From Helochares maculicollis (lineage: Eukaryota; Arthropoda; Insecta; Coleoptera; Hydrophilidae), in assembly GCA_033557835.1 (NCBI GenBank), contig JAWQRO010000159.1, positions 1 through 51,687 of the forward strand: a DNA stretch of 51,687 nucleotides, written 5' to 3'. Of this stretch, positions 24,382 to 35,496 are shown one piece after another. The first letter of the stretch is position 1; each line of letters starts with the position of its first letter. Under the pieces are notes generated by a model. The model saw nothing but the letters and a program-made list of their open reading frames with translations, did not search any database and was not told the origin of the DNA. The translations under genes were made by a program, and so were the position numbers.

Positions 24382-24583
24382 GTAAGCATTCAAATCTTGA
24401 TTCAGTTCTTGAGTTATGGTTTTACATAATTTTCTATGACTATTAAAACTTATAAAAGGAAAATGTCGATTCTCCACTGCAAAAAACTCTATTTGACGGG
24501 TGAAGATATATCCAAATCGACTGATAAAAAGCTAGATTTATCATTAGCCTTCAACTTAATGTCTTTTAATTTTAATCTGCGTC
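24382..24583 (+). repeat. Dispersed 201-bp repeat, copy 2
   Basis: Second copy of the repeat at 80-280, same orientation, about 85% identical by eye. Only a short AT run (TATATATACATG) precedes it and no CA run follows, so the flanking microsatellites of copy 1 are not part of the repeat. A 67-codon frame crosses it (24436-24639); the equivalent frame in copy 1 is closed early, so it is probably not coding. Confidence 0.8.
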
Positions 24584-24770
24584 AAAATAAAAGTATGAGG
24601 GTTATGCAAGTAATCAAAATAACTCCAAAAACCACGTGAAGTGTTACATCTATAAAAAAAATGTTGTCTCTAACTTATAATATCCAATAATTCTGGATAA
24701 ATTGGACCATAGGCTGTCATATTTCCGTATTTTTAACAAAGGGATTTTAAATCCTAAAATTTATAGAATA

Positions 24771-26330
24771 CTAGGTTAGTTGAGATGTTCGCGGACCGGG
24801 GATAAAAAAAAGGGCAAAACTAAAAAAATACTTTTAGTCTTCAGTGTATTCTCCCATAACTTCAATACATTTTCTCCAACGACTTTCCAATTCTGTTATA
24901 CCATCTCTAAAATGGTTTTCTGGAAGCTCGTCAAAATATTGGTTCACAGTCGCTATAACTTCTTCATTTGAGGAAAAACGCTTCCCATGGAGATTTTTTT
25001 TTTAAATTTGGAAATAGATGGAAGTCCGAAGAGGCTAGATCGGGAGAGTAAGGCGAATGTTCGATCAATTCATACCGTAGATCGTTCAATTTGGCCAATG
25101 TTTGAACACATTTCTGTGCTGACGCGTTATCTTGATGGAAAAGGATTTTTTTCTTCTTCAAGCCAGGTTTCTTTTCTTTAATGTTTGTATTTAACTTATC
25201 CAACGGATTTGTAAAATACTCTCCTACTATGGTCTTACCGGTTTGACGATCATCGATCAACAAAATGCCTTTTGCATCCCAGAAAACAGATGCCATAGCC
25301 CTTTTTGGATGATTTAGACCATTTTGGTTGTTTTGGGGCTGAACAACCCGGCTCAGTCTACTCTGAGGTTTTTTATCGCAGCTTGGGATCATAGTGGAAC
25401 ACCCAGATTTCATCCATATCTTGTTTATTTTTTTTTGAAAAAGCTTCTTCAAGACAGGTCTCTTACCTTTAATGTTTGTATTTAACTTATCCAACGGATA
25501 TGCATAAAACTCTCCCACTATGGTTTTACCGGTTTCGATGCCCTTTGCATCCCAGAAAACAAATGCCATCACCTTTTTGGATGATTTGGACCATTTTGGT
25601 TGTTTTGTGGCTGAACAACCAGGCTCAGTCCACCCTCAGGTTTGAGGTCGCAGCTTGGTATCATAGTGGTACACCCAGGTTTCATCCATAGTGACGAAAC
25701 AACGTAAAAAAACTTATTTATTTTTTTGAAAAAGCTCCAAATGTTCCTTAGAGAGATTCACTCGAAGTCGTTTCTGATCACAATTTAAGAAATGCGTCAC
25801 CCATCGTGCACAAAGCTTTCTGAGGCTTAGCACATCTTTCAAAATATGAAGTACTCGCTCAGTTGAGATATTCATGGTCTCTGAAATCTCTCGCAAGGTT
25901 AACTTTCTGTCATTCATAACGATATCATGACTGGTATCAATCATTTCTTCAGTGGTCACACTTTTTGGACGTCCTGAACAAGGATCATCTTCTAGGCTTG
26001 TGCGACCACGTTTAAATTCTGCCCACTTACAGACTATTGTTTTAGATGGAGCAGCATCACCTAACACATTCACCATTTCACTATAAATTTCCATTACCTT
26101 CAAACCATTTTCACTAAAAATTTTATTACCGAACGATGTTCAATTTTTTCCATGACCAAATTATGTTGGCAAGTCTAACATCAAAGCTTCATAAAACCAC
26201 ACTGACTAGTCATAACGAGTTGAAATTTGCAGATGCGGTCATTAGAAGCATGTGACCTTGAATGCAGTCGAAATTGTAGCTCTATCAACGAATTAAAGTC
26301 TTCGCTCTGCGAATTTTCCAACTAACCGAG
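24771..26330 (-). mobile_element. Mariner copy D, chimeric, 1560 bp
   Basis: Same family as copy E at 29753, in opposite orientation. Terminal repeats CTAGGTTAGTTGAGATGTTC (left) and the complement of TTTTCCAACTAACCGAG (right) are imperfect; the left flank is TA, the right flank has lost it. It is about 320 bp longer than E because an internal segment is present twice (about 25455-25736 and 25160-25446). The second copy of the segment is almost identical to E, including E's short deletion before the first catalytic motif; the first copy is clearly more diverged. The join sits at a shared AAGCTTTTTCAAAAA stretch. Confidence 0.9.
24834..26153 (-). pseudogene. Mariner transposase (copy D) with duplicated core
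   Basis: Irritans-like mariner transposase. From the ATG at 26153 (MEKIEHRSVIKFLV) the frame shifts once. It then reads MVNVLGDAAPSKTIVCKW, FKRGRTSLEDDPCSGRP, the second helix-turn-helix (LTLREISETMNISTERVLHI) and LRKLCARWVTHFL. The core then appears twice: once as a diverged version (TMDETWVYHYD.., FVFWDAKGIETGKTIVGEF) and again as an E-like version (MDEIWVFHYDPK in one frame, SVFWDAKGILLIDDRQTGKT in another). After that come LFHQDNASAQKCVQT (second Asp), SPDLASSDFHLFPNL (third Asp) and MGEYTED*. The duplication, a missing patch and frame changes make it inactive, although all three Asp codons can be found. Confidence 0.88.
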
Positions 26331-27665
26331 GACACACAGATAAATGAATGTTATATTTTGGAAGAGCCCTAAGAATTAAATTTATGAAAGTATAGTCTTA
26401 TTTCTTGGAATTTGTGTACAAAATATCAATGGAATAACTCCCTCTAAGCAATTCGTTAACTCGAACAACTTTTAAAACTTTTTGAGCTTGGCGTGTCATT
26501 GTACAAATTTGCGAGAACAGATAAATTGGCGTCTATATTCGAAACTGTTCTTCTCGATCTTAGGTTTTCTAACGACAATGGATTTTTCGATGGAAACAAC
26601 TTGTTATTGGAAGCGAAATAAGCCACTTTATATTCAAATGGACGCTGAGAGCAATATTTAATTTGTATGTTGCTTTGCGGTGCCCAACAAGTTGATAATG
26701 TATAAATAATGAACTCTTTAATATGGTGGGCGGATAGGGGATGGGGAACTGTAAAAAGATGTTTTGGTTACATCTCGTCCGCCCCAATTTCATTAGATTA
26801 AGTACCCACTTGAAATCTAGCTATATTTCATTTTATTTGGTTGTGAACGTTCATTAGACACGCATAGCGGTGCCGTCGGACCGTTTCGACCCCCTAAACC
26901 TTAAAGGCCTGGGGGCGGCGTGGCGAGGTGAAAGTGGTGGGTACTTTGAAATTTCTCTAGGTCTCTTTCCGTATTAAGGCCACGTGGTGCGAGAGTGAAC
27001 AGACTTTTACGATGTACGTAAAAGGACCGTTTTATTTGTGTATTTACCTGACTGAAACGATTAGGGGGAGCGACCGGGATGTCCTGATCGAAACGGAATT
27101 GTAACAAGATGCCGTGATGGAGATTTGCTCTAAGGATATCCTAACTTAATATATTATTCTGCGCGGAGATGTCTTCGCTGTTTTTGTTGATAAAATCTTT
27201 TAGACAAGGTTAACGTCTATTTCACAATAGCTGAAGCCTGAGATAAATAAGCAGAAGACGCTAAAAATATTCGAATTCCAAGGGTAGATCGGCAATGTCT
27301 AGTAAGCTATTGTAAGAATTTGTTTTTAGGTTTTTCATATTTCCAATTAAGAACATTTCCTTGAGTTGTTGTCCATATTCAGAATTGTTATGTTAGTGAC
27401 AGATTTATGTTGATTGAACCCCGATTTTTTTCTTGAATTCCGTTTCTTAATTCAGTACAAAAATGAGTCTAGTTGCAACAGATCTCTTACTATGTGAACC
27501 TTTCCTTGTAATTCTTTTCACTAATCTGAAGTACTTCAGATGATTGCCTACTATTTAAGTGTTCTGGCTTCTGGCTCTATTATCTAGAAACAAATTACCA
27601 TACAGTTTTGAAGCATTATTTCTTTTCACCAATTTCGGCAAAGACTTACAGATACTTAAAACGGT
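26331..27665. other. Unassigned sequence
   Basis: No supported gene. 26870-27115 is GC-richer and has a 68-codon minus frame (26901-27107) without recognisable motifs; it may be regulatory. Confidence 0.45.
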
Positions 27666-27702
27666 CTGACCTGACCTGACCTGACCTGACCTGACCTGAC
27701 CT
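27666..27702. repeat. Interstitial telomere-like (CTGAC)7, complement (TCAGG)7
   Basis: Seven perfect CTGAC pentamers, followed by CT. Read on the minus strand this is TCAGG, the variant telomeric repeat known in many beetles in place of the usual insect TTAGG. The array is short and far from any visible chromosome end. It could be a scar of telomerase activity at a double-strand break, or a pentanucleotide microsatellite that happens to have this sequence. Confidence 0.9.
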
Positions 27703-29752
27703 TTACTTTTTCATCATTTATATCTGCGACTATTTTCGAACAATATTAATTCTTCTTTACTGACAAATCTTCAGGATACAGAAAATCTAAATATATATTG
27801 GTTTTCTTTTCCTTAATTTCTGATCAACTGCTTCATCATAACTAAGTGATCTTGATTTATCTTGCCATCCCCACAATGACTTTGTGTCTAGTTATGTTTC
27901 TGTTACTGTTTTTTCAACATATTTTCAAACGTTTTTGTCACGACACTAAACAGGATAAAGCTTCTACTACTCTTTTGACTAATTTCTAGTGCAAAAGAAT
28001 AATTTTACCATCTTTTGGCACCTCACTGATTCCCCATGCTAATTTGAAGACCTTCTTCTATATGTTCTTCTAATTCTTAAGTAGTATCCTATAATAACAG
28101 GTATATTTTTTCTTCTAGGATTCTTCTTTAGAGACTCTTCTGCGCTCATGCTCACTTTCATCTATAATATATTTCTTTCAGGTCCCACTCATCGATCCAG
28201 GTTGTTGTCGAGCTATTTCGTATTGAGAAAATCTGTCAATGTTTCTATTGCCTGCAACGATTTGTCCATTGTTTCCCATAAATTGATTTGATTGCCCTTT
28301 TTCAACGGCTTTAGTGCCCCATGGAGCAGTTTAGTTAACTCTAATCTTCTGGCGAAGGTACCGAAATGAATATATGAAACATATTGCTCTAAATTGTTTC
28401 TTGGATATTTATGGGGAAATTTAAAATAATCATATCATCATTCGTACTTTGTCTACAATTTTGTCGTTTAGTAACGAAGCTAAAACATTCCATCAAAAAT
28501 AGGAGATTTAATAAGCTAAAGTCTACCGACGCTCTATCGGTTGAAATACCGTTGAAAATCCAAAGCGCATAGCTTGATTGACATCGGATCGTATCCCACT
28601 AATTATACTAATAGAGTCGCTTCATCACTCTGGTATAGCCATTGACAAAATTTTCGAATTATCGGTTCGGTTATTGTTGATCATGTGCAGTGGTCACGTA
28701 CGTCCTTCCTATTAAGCAGCCACCCCCATCGATTTATATTGAATTTGGGGCTGCCTTTTTTCAGATACGCTTGCTTTGTTTGTTCAATCGCTCGTCACGT
28801 TTTTACTGAATGCTTTTTGTTTGTATTTTATCAGAGAAAGGTCACCACCACAGGCATGTATTTAAAAGGACGCAATTAAATTTTAGACGAGAGGGACATC
28901 TACATCGAATTGCATAATAAGTGATGGCTTTTAATGACCGCAGATAATTCAAATTGTCCAAATTTGTAAAAATACGCAGATCGCCTGTATTTCAGTAAAA
29001 CGCCAACTATTAACAGCTAAAAGGCCGAAATGATGCCTGTTAAATTTTTATGCGGCATGGAGCTTCAGCTAATGCAATTTTTGATCCTAAAACTCGTTTT
29101 ATCAAACTGGATTACCACGCAAATTAACATTTAAAATATACGCAAACACAATTTGATATTGTTTTCATTTTTCAAAAATAGGTTCACCTGAGTTTGGATT
29201 TAAATCATTCCGGCTGACCGATTTTTTTAACGTTGTGCATTTAAAAGGACATCGGGAAATCGCGCAAACAAGGTTTTTGTGGCGTAGCCTCGCGTTTGAT
29301 TATATAAACATTTGTTCGGTTTAGTCTGCGTTGAAAACACAAAAAAAATGTAACAAGTAACGGCACATAACTGAATCAAATTATTCAATCGATAATTAGT
29401 GTAAACAGTTGCGATCATGTGATGGGAACCGAGTTGAATCTCCATGATCTGTTTCAGCCAGTGAACCTCAAACGAGCAGAATTTTAATTTGGTTACTTTA
29501 TTTGCAGCGTCACGTAAGTTCACCAAGTCAATTATGCAAAATATACGCAGTCAAAATATGGTTATTTTGATAGGGAGGGTGAGGGTTGTTATCTGTTATT
29601 TCAGTTTTTTTTTAAATCAGCTGTCTTTAGTCTTCATGCTCCATGCGATGGAGAGCATAAATTATGGTTTCTGGTTGCCTTAACTAAACATCTGTTTGAG
29701 TGTACGAGCCGAATTGCTGCAATATCGTCAAACAGACTTTTAGAGGTATATA
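27703..29752. other. Unassigned AT-rich sequence
   Basis: No supported gene. At 29493-29519 a strong splice-acceptor-like tract (TTACTTTATTTGCAG) is followed six bases later by GTAAGT; see findings. Confidence 0.5.
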
Positions 29753-30992
29753 CTAGGTTAGTTGAAAAGTTCGCGGAGCGAAGACTTTAATTCGTTGATG
29801 GAGCTACAATTTCGACTGCATTCAAAGTCACATGCTTCTAATGAACGCATCTGCAAATTTCAACTCGTTATGACTAGTCAGTGTGGTTTTATGAAGCTTT
29901 GATGTTAGACTTGCCAACATAATTTAATCATGGAAAAAATTTAACATCGTGCGGAAGTAAAATTTTTAGTGATAAAGGGTTTGAAGGCGATGGAAATTTA
30001 TAGTGAAATGGTGAATGTGTTAGGGGATGCTGCTCCATCTAAAACAATGGTCTGTAAGTGGGCATTAGAATTAAGCGTGGTCGCACAAGCCTAGAAGATG
30101 ATCCTCGTTTAGGACTTCCAAAAAGTGTGACCACTGAAGAAATGATTGATACCATTCATGATATGGTTATGAATGACAGAAAGTTAACTTTGAGTGAGAC
30201 TTCTGAGACCACGAATATCTCAACTCAGCGAGTACTTCATATTTTGAAAGATGTGCTAGGCCTCAGAGAGCTTTGTGCACGATGGGTGCCAAATTTCTTA
30301 CTCGACTTCGAGTGAATCTTTCTAAGGAACATTTGGAGCTTTTTCAAAAAAAATAAAAAAGATATGGATGAAATCTGGGTGTTCCACTATGATCCCAAGC
30401 TGCGATAAAAAACCTCAGAGTAGACTGAGCCGGGTTGTTCAGCCCCAAAACAACCAAAATGGTCTAAATCATCCAAAAAGGGTTATGGCATCTGTTTTCT
30501 GGAATGCAAAAGGCATTTTGTTGATCGATGATCGTCAAACCGGTAAGACCATAGTAGGAGAGTATTTTACAAATCCGTTGGATAAGTTAAATACAAACAT
30601 TAAAGAAAAGAAACCTGGCTTGAAAAAAAAATCCTTTTCCATCAAGATAACGCGCCAGCACAGAAATGTGTTCAAACAATGGCCAAATTGAACAATTTAC
30701 GGTATGAATTGATCGAACATCCGCCTTACTCTCCCGATCTAGCCCCTTCGGAATTCTATCTATTTCCAAATTTACAAAAATTTCTCCGTGGAAAGCGTTT
30801 TTCATCAAATGAAGAAGTTATAGCGACTGTGAACCAATATTTTGACGAGCTTAGAGAACACAATTTTAAAGATAGTATAACTGAATTGGAAAATCGCTGG
30901 GGAAAATGTTATGGGAGAATACACTGAAGACTTAAGGTTTTTTTAGTTTTGCCTTTTTTATCCCCGCTCCGCGAACTTTACAACTAACCTAG
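29753..30992 (+). mobile_element. Mariner copy E (1240 bp)
   Basis: Clean terminal inverted repeats: CTAGGTTAGTTGAAAAGTTC at the left and the complement of GAACTTTACAACTAACCTAG at the right, each continuing into CGCGGAGCG. TA flanks both ends (29751-29752, 30993-30994). This is the better preserved copy of the D/E family. In its first part it follows D in reverse orientation. Confidence 0.95.
29930..30936 (+). pseudogene. Mariner transposase (copy E), broken
   Basis: Irritans-like mariner transposase with the order: N-terminal region (MEIYSEMVNVLGDAAPSKTM), FKRGRTSLEDDPRLGLP in a shifted frame, LTLSETSETTNISTQRVLHI, LRELCARWVPNFL. The linker and start of the catalytic core carry a short deletion, leaving MDEIWVFHYDPK (first Asp kept), then VMASVFWNAKGILLIDDRQT in another frame. 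The second-Asp motif HQDNAPAQ follows a further frame change. The third-Asp motif reads SPDLAPSEFYLFPNL, so Glu replaces the third catalytic Asp. The C-terminus (FSSNEEVIATVNQYFDEL, ELENRWGKC) is mostly intact and lacks a few residues compared with D. Confidence 0.9.
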
Positions 30993-31074
30993 TATATTGT
31001 AGGTATTGTATTTGTATAAACATATATAATGTGTTTTTCAAAACAGACAAATAATAATTATACATTTCACTTTA

Positions 31075-31088
31075 GATTTAGGCTGATT
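31075..31088. repeat. Target-site duplication, left
   Basis: GATTTAGGCTGATT; an identical 14-mer lies at 32140-32153 on the other side of the LINE. Confidence 0.93.
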
Positions 31089-32139
31089 TTTTTTAATGGC
31101 TTTGGGTAATTACCCATTTAGCCAACTCACGGAAATTTAACTATATAACTTAAAACTATGGAAGAAACACAGGGTCACACGCTTCACCTCAGGGGGTCTA
31201 TCCCAAGGACTTCTCATATCAAAAGGCAAGACTAGACCAACGGTTAAAAGGCGGACAAACAGAGGTTAACACAAAGGATCTTAACATAACTACCTACCTA
31301 AATACATACTAACTTAAATTTACCCTAAATATTAATTTCGTGAGCCTGCAAATATTCGATCATTATTTTGTAAATGTCCAATCTCTCTAATGATAGTAAA
31401 TGAGTAATGTTTACTGGGAGCTGAATATCAAGCAATACCAAACTCTCTATCAAAATGGAACAATCATTATAATATGTTTTACAATTAAAGAAAATATGGT
31501 TTAAGTCCGCAACTGATGTACGCTCGCCCTCCCAATATGGGTCTGCAAAAATTTTTATTTCAAATAGATGCTGAGGGTAACATCCGTGACCACACTTAAG
31601 CCGACTTATTGTTGTTACAGCTTTTCTCGGAATTGTTTGACTTTTAAACCAAGATGAATGTGGTAATTCTTTATAAATAATAAAATATTGACTCGAAGAA
31701 TCCGCGGCAAAATTATTCCACTCTTGTCTCCATTTCTTCATTGCTTTCTATTTACAGTGATTCAAGACATCCGAAAGGCTGACTTCATTAATGTTTACTG
31801 CCAAAAGGCACTCGCCACTTTCCTTGGCCCTTTGGTCGGCCAATTCGTTGCCCAATATTCCAGTGTGAGTCTTTATCCACACAAACTTGAGGGAAGCATT
31901 TCTTTTTTGAACTTTAGAGCACAAATTAATATCGCGTTTAATTATACCGTTCTCTTTCTGGGTTGTTGTCCAATTGAATAATGCCTTTAATACTGAAAGT
32001 GAGTCTGTAGAGACTGCAAAATTCCCATAATGTATATTCTCCAACATCCATTCCAAAACCTCAACGATTACTAGAGTTTCAGCAGTGAAAATGGGGCAGA
32101 TATTATCAAAACTAATTGTTCTTGACAATGGCAAGAATG
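31089..32139 (-). mobile_element. 5'-truncated LINE (I-group-like) with 14-bp target duplication
   Basis: A 1051-bp insertion on the minus strand bounded by a perfect 14-bp direct repeat. Next to the left repeat is a short T run (A tail on the coding strand), and the coding remnant is open right up to the truncation point at 32139. This is a textbook dead-on-arrival target-primed insertion. Removing the element and one repeat would restore one continuous sequence. The 3' untranslated region (31089-31324) has no other notable feature. Confidence 0.95.
31325..32139 (-). pseudogene. LINE ORF2 C-terminus: RNase H and zinc-knuckle-like tail
   Basis: The reading frame enters at the truncation and continues to a TAA just before 31325, with a single in-frame TAG at 31745-31747 (DVLNHCK*KAMKKWRQEW). 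The first part is an RNase H domain: FTAETLVIVEVLEW (Glu), VSTDSLSVLKALF (Asp), KFVWIKTHTGILGNELADQRAK (His and final Asp). The second part is the C-terminal region common to I-like and related LINEs: LKCGHGCYPQHLF and a Cys/His-containing end (DLNHIFFNC). RNase H after the reverse transcriptase points to the I, R1 or LOA groups and away from RTE; I cannot be more precise. One stop in 270 codons indicates a fairly recent insertion or one damaged source copy. Confidence 0.9.
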
Positions 32140-32153
32140 GATTTAGGCTGATT
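32140..32153. repeat. Target-site duplication, right
   Basis: GATTTAGGCTGATT, identical to 31075-31088. Confidence 0.93.
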
Positions 32154-32372
32154 AAAAATTTGAAGACAAGAAAACATGTAAATTGTTTATATCAACATTT
32201 AACAAATATATTTGTGTTGAGATATTTTGAGTAGCGGGTCTTAATTCAAAGCCACAAAAATGCGTCTAAGGAAAATCTACTGCTCCCAGCAAAACTATGT
32301 GGCCTAGGAAATAACGAAGTGGGTCAATACTTAAAATAATAAGTAGTAAAATGAGCACAATTTTCAAAGGAT

Positions 32373-32463
32373 CAAACGTCCAAATGAGCAAATGTCCAAA
32401 TGAGCGCACGTCCAAATAAATAAATGTCCAAATGAACAAATGGCGAAACGGACAAATGTCCAC
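32373..32463 (+). repeat. 16-bp minisatellite
   Basis: About 5.5 imperfect units of AAATGAGCAAATGTCC, each built from two related octamers. A 65-codon minus frame (32266-32463) stays open across it and gives repeats such as FGHLLIWTF; this reflects the repeat, not a gene. Confidence 0.9.
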
Positions 32464-33784
32464 ACTTAGCGGATAGATCCCAGGGTACTTACTACTGCAT
32501 ATGTTAAAACCATGACAAACAGTTCATTGGTCTAGATTTCACCCTTTTCCGCAAGGTAGTTTGCATGGAGGAACCTATCCATAGGAGGCAACAGGTTGGC
32601 ACCTGTAGTGGTAGCAGTAATAACACAGATATTAATGAATGCATCAGCCTTGGTTTAATAATAGAAACGGTATTTAGTGTGCAGTTGCTCTAATTCAATT
32701 TATAGTTTGTGTATATTCTTTTGAAGTCGACTCGACAAGCGCGGCGTTTCCTTTCGCCGACATTAACGAACGAAACTTTGCAGTTTATTTCCTTGGAAAT
32801 TCCAGACTCTTTCAGTAACTTCTTTATTCACCGCGATTTGCCGCAATGTCGGCGACCATTATGGAAATATTTAATAATTTGTTCGTCGTGGCGCGTCACA
32901 CAAAAGCATTCTCCGTTCCCTTTCCTCTCATTCACTCTCGCTCGCTTCGAAAATGATCAATCGAATTAACGATAGAAAACGACGTGTGCTTCGTCCCCAC
33001 CGGGGTTTTAAAGAGGGGTCCCTTTTGCCCCCCTCGTGCCCCTCAACCCCTCGCTTTCCCTGCCACTATACACCATGTTTACTCAATATTGCATTATCAT
33101 TGCATCCATCCATTTTCCACCGTCCTTCCTCTGTTGCTTCCTAGTCCTATCTCGGTCTTTACTTACCCCTCTCGCTCCCTTTCGATCCCTTACTCTCATA
33201 TACACGCACACATACAACACAAGGTTCCTTTCATAGGGACGCTGCCGCGTCGCTTTTAAATGTTAAGTGCTCGGAGTGCTTCACTGCCTAAAGTGTGTGT
33301 AACGAAGAGGAAGAAGAGACGACGGCGAGAGAGCGCAGATATTTTTAGCTGGAATAACCCTCAATTTTAAATTATCCCATTGAATATCTCCGTGTTGGAA
33401 TATAAAACAAGACGCTTTTGTTTTCGAGTTCGTCTTTTTAGTCTCGCTTTGTGAGCTAGTGTGTAAATACCTTAACCGAAAAATAATTAGCTTTCAAGAC
33501 ACAAAGAAGAAGTGTTTTGACAAAAGACGCCACCACTCCAGCCTTATAATTCTTGATTTAAGCAATACCTGTTTCTTTTTGATTATATTATTGCCATTCT
33601 ATTTTTCACAGCTGCAGAGATTTTATGTCACTCAGGAATCGTATGATTAATACACAGAATAGACGCATTTTATTGATTCATAGGAAGAAGTTACGATACG
33701 GAAATAAAGGTATTGAAAGATGTTACTATGGTACCAATTCAAAATCTCGTATTTTGCAAGAAAGAAATTTTTCGTAGGTCTACC
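32464..33784. other. Unassigned, partly GC-rich and polypurine/polypyrimidine sequence
   Basis: 32700-33330 is GC-richer with CpGs, C/T-rich runs (32920-33200) and a purine run (33305-33340). At 33402 ATATAAAA lies about 30 bases before a TTTTTAGTC sequence, another weak TATA/initiator-like pair. The overlapping Pro/Ser-rich frames (32953-33259) result from the CT-rich composition. Possibly regulatory; no gene can be supported. Confidence 0.4.
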
Positions 33785-35496
33785 AGTCAAACTCTCCATG
33801 TGTGGCTTATTTAAAGCGTTAGATATTAAATTTTACTGCCAATATGCGTTTTCAGTATTCAAATATGATATTCCTTTAATAGAATGCATATTTTTTTACT
33901 CTACAGAGCGCCACAGGTGAAAATTGCTCTGAACTAAGCACCCATTTCACATCAAGACAATTCGACAGATCGGAAAATCGTCCCGAAAGACTGTTTTAAA
34001 CATTAATTATTGTGGAAGGTGAAAAAATATCTTGTTTTCTAGTGCCAACATTGGTAATAACTTTGCTCGGCAAAAGATGCATGTTCTGAACTCTAGGATA
34101 TTGCTATCCTGAAACTTAATGTACTAAGACTAGAACTTTACCTACTTTATATTAATAATGTATTTAAGACAAAGTCACTGTTGCGGACCAAATCTACATC
34201 GCAATTGAGATAGTTCAAATTCTTCATGTGTGACTTATTTAAAGCGTTAGGTATTAAATTTTACTGCCAATATGCTTGTTCAATATTCAAATATGATATT
34301 CCTTTAATAGAATGCATATTTTTCTACTCTACAGAGCGCCACAGGTGAAAATTTCTCTGAACTGAGCACCCATGTCACATCAAGACAATTCGACAGATCC
34401 GAAAATCTTCCTGAAAGACTGTTTTAAACATTAATTATTGTGGACGATGAAAAAAATATCTTGTTTTCTAGTGCCAACATTGGTAATAACTTTGCTCGGC
34501 AAAAGATGCATGTTCTGAACTCTAGGATATTGCTATCCTGAAACTTAATGTACTGACTAGAACTTTACCTACTTTATATTAATAATGTATCTAAGACAAA
34601 GTCACTGTTGCCGACCAAATCTACATTGCAATTGAGATAGTTCAAACTCTTCATGTGTGACTTATTTAAAGCGGTAGATATTAAATTTTACTGCCAATAT
34701 GCTTTTTCAGTATTCAGATATGATACTCCTTTAATAGAATACATATTTTTTTACTCTACAGAGCGCCACAGGGGAAAATTGCTCTGAACTGAGCACCCAT
34801 GTCACATCAAGGCAATTCGGCAGATCGGAAAATCTTCCTGAAAGGCTGTTTTAAACATTAACTATTGTGGAAGGTGAAAAAATATCTTGTTTTCTTGTAC
34901 CAACATTAGTAATAACTTTGCTCGGCAAAAGATGCATATTCTGAACTTTAGGATATTGCTATCCTGAAACTTTAATATACTAAGACTAGAACTTTACCTA
35001 CTTTATATTAATAATGTATCTAAGACAAAGTCACTGTTGCGGACCAAATCTTCATCGCAACTGAGCTAGTTCAAACTCTTCATGTGTGACTTATTTAAAG
35101 CGATATATATTAAATTTTACTGCCAATATGCTTTTTCAGTATTCAAATATGATATTCCTTTAATAGAATCCTTTTTTTTTTTACTCTACAGAGCACCACA
35201 GGTGAAAATTGCTCTGAACTGAGCACCCATGTCACATCAAGGCAATTCGGCAGATCGGAAAATCTTCCTGAGAGACTGTTTTAAACATTAATTATTGTGG
35301 AAGGTGAAAAAATATCTTGTTTTCTAGTGTCAACATTGGTGATAACTTTGCTCGGCAAAAGATGTATATTCTGAACTCTAGGATATTGCTATCCTGAAAC
35401 TTAATGTACTAAGACTAGAACTTTACCTACTTTATATTAATAATGCATCTAAGACAAAGTCACTGTTGCGGACCAAATCTACATCGCAATTGAGAT
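33785..35496 (+). repeat. Satellite-like array, four 428-bp units
   Basis: The landmark ATGTGTG(A/G)CTTATTTAAAGCG occurs at 33798, 34226, 34653 and 35082 (spacings 428, 427, 429). Units are about 95% alike. The array starts and stops at the same point of the unit, so it holds four complete units and no partial one. Each unit carries a perfect hairpin, AGGATA-TTGC-TATCCT (first at 34095-34110). No frame is open across a unit. The family is not recognised. Confidence 0.97.

Noticed and set aside
4497..28947. Identical 13-mer TGACCGCAGATAA at 4497 and 28935, resembling joined Runx and GATA sites
   Set aside because: Repeated 13-mers are expected several times by chance in 51 kb of AT-rich DNA, and nothing else links the two places.
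32266..32463. 65-codon ORF with FGHLLIWTF-like repeats
   Set aside because: Explained by the 16-bp minisatellite.
32953..33259. Overlapping Pro/Ser/His-rich ORFs as a gene
   Set aside because: Three frames are open at once because of CT-rich composition; no domain, no splice support.
18735..35496. CRISPR-like arrays
   Set aside because: The regular arrays are whole-unit tandem repeats of 134-140 and 428 bp, with no short repeat alternating with unique spacers, in a eukaryotic context.
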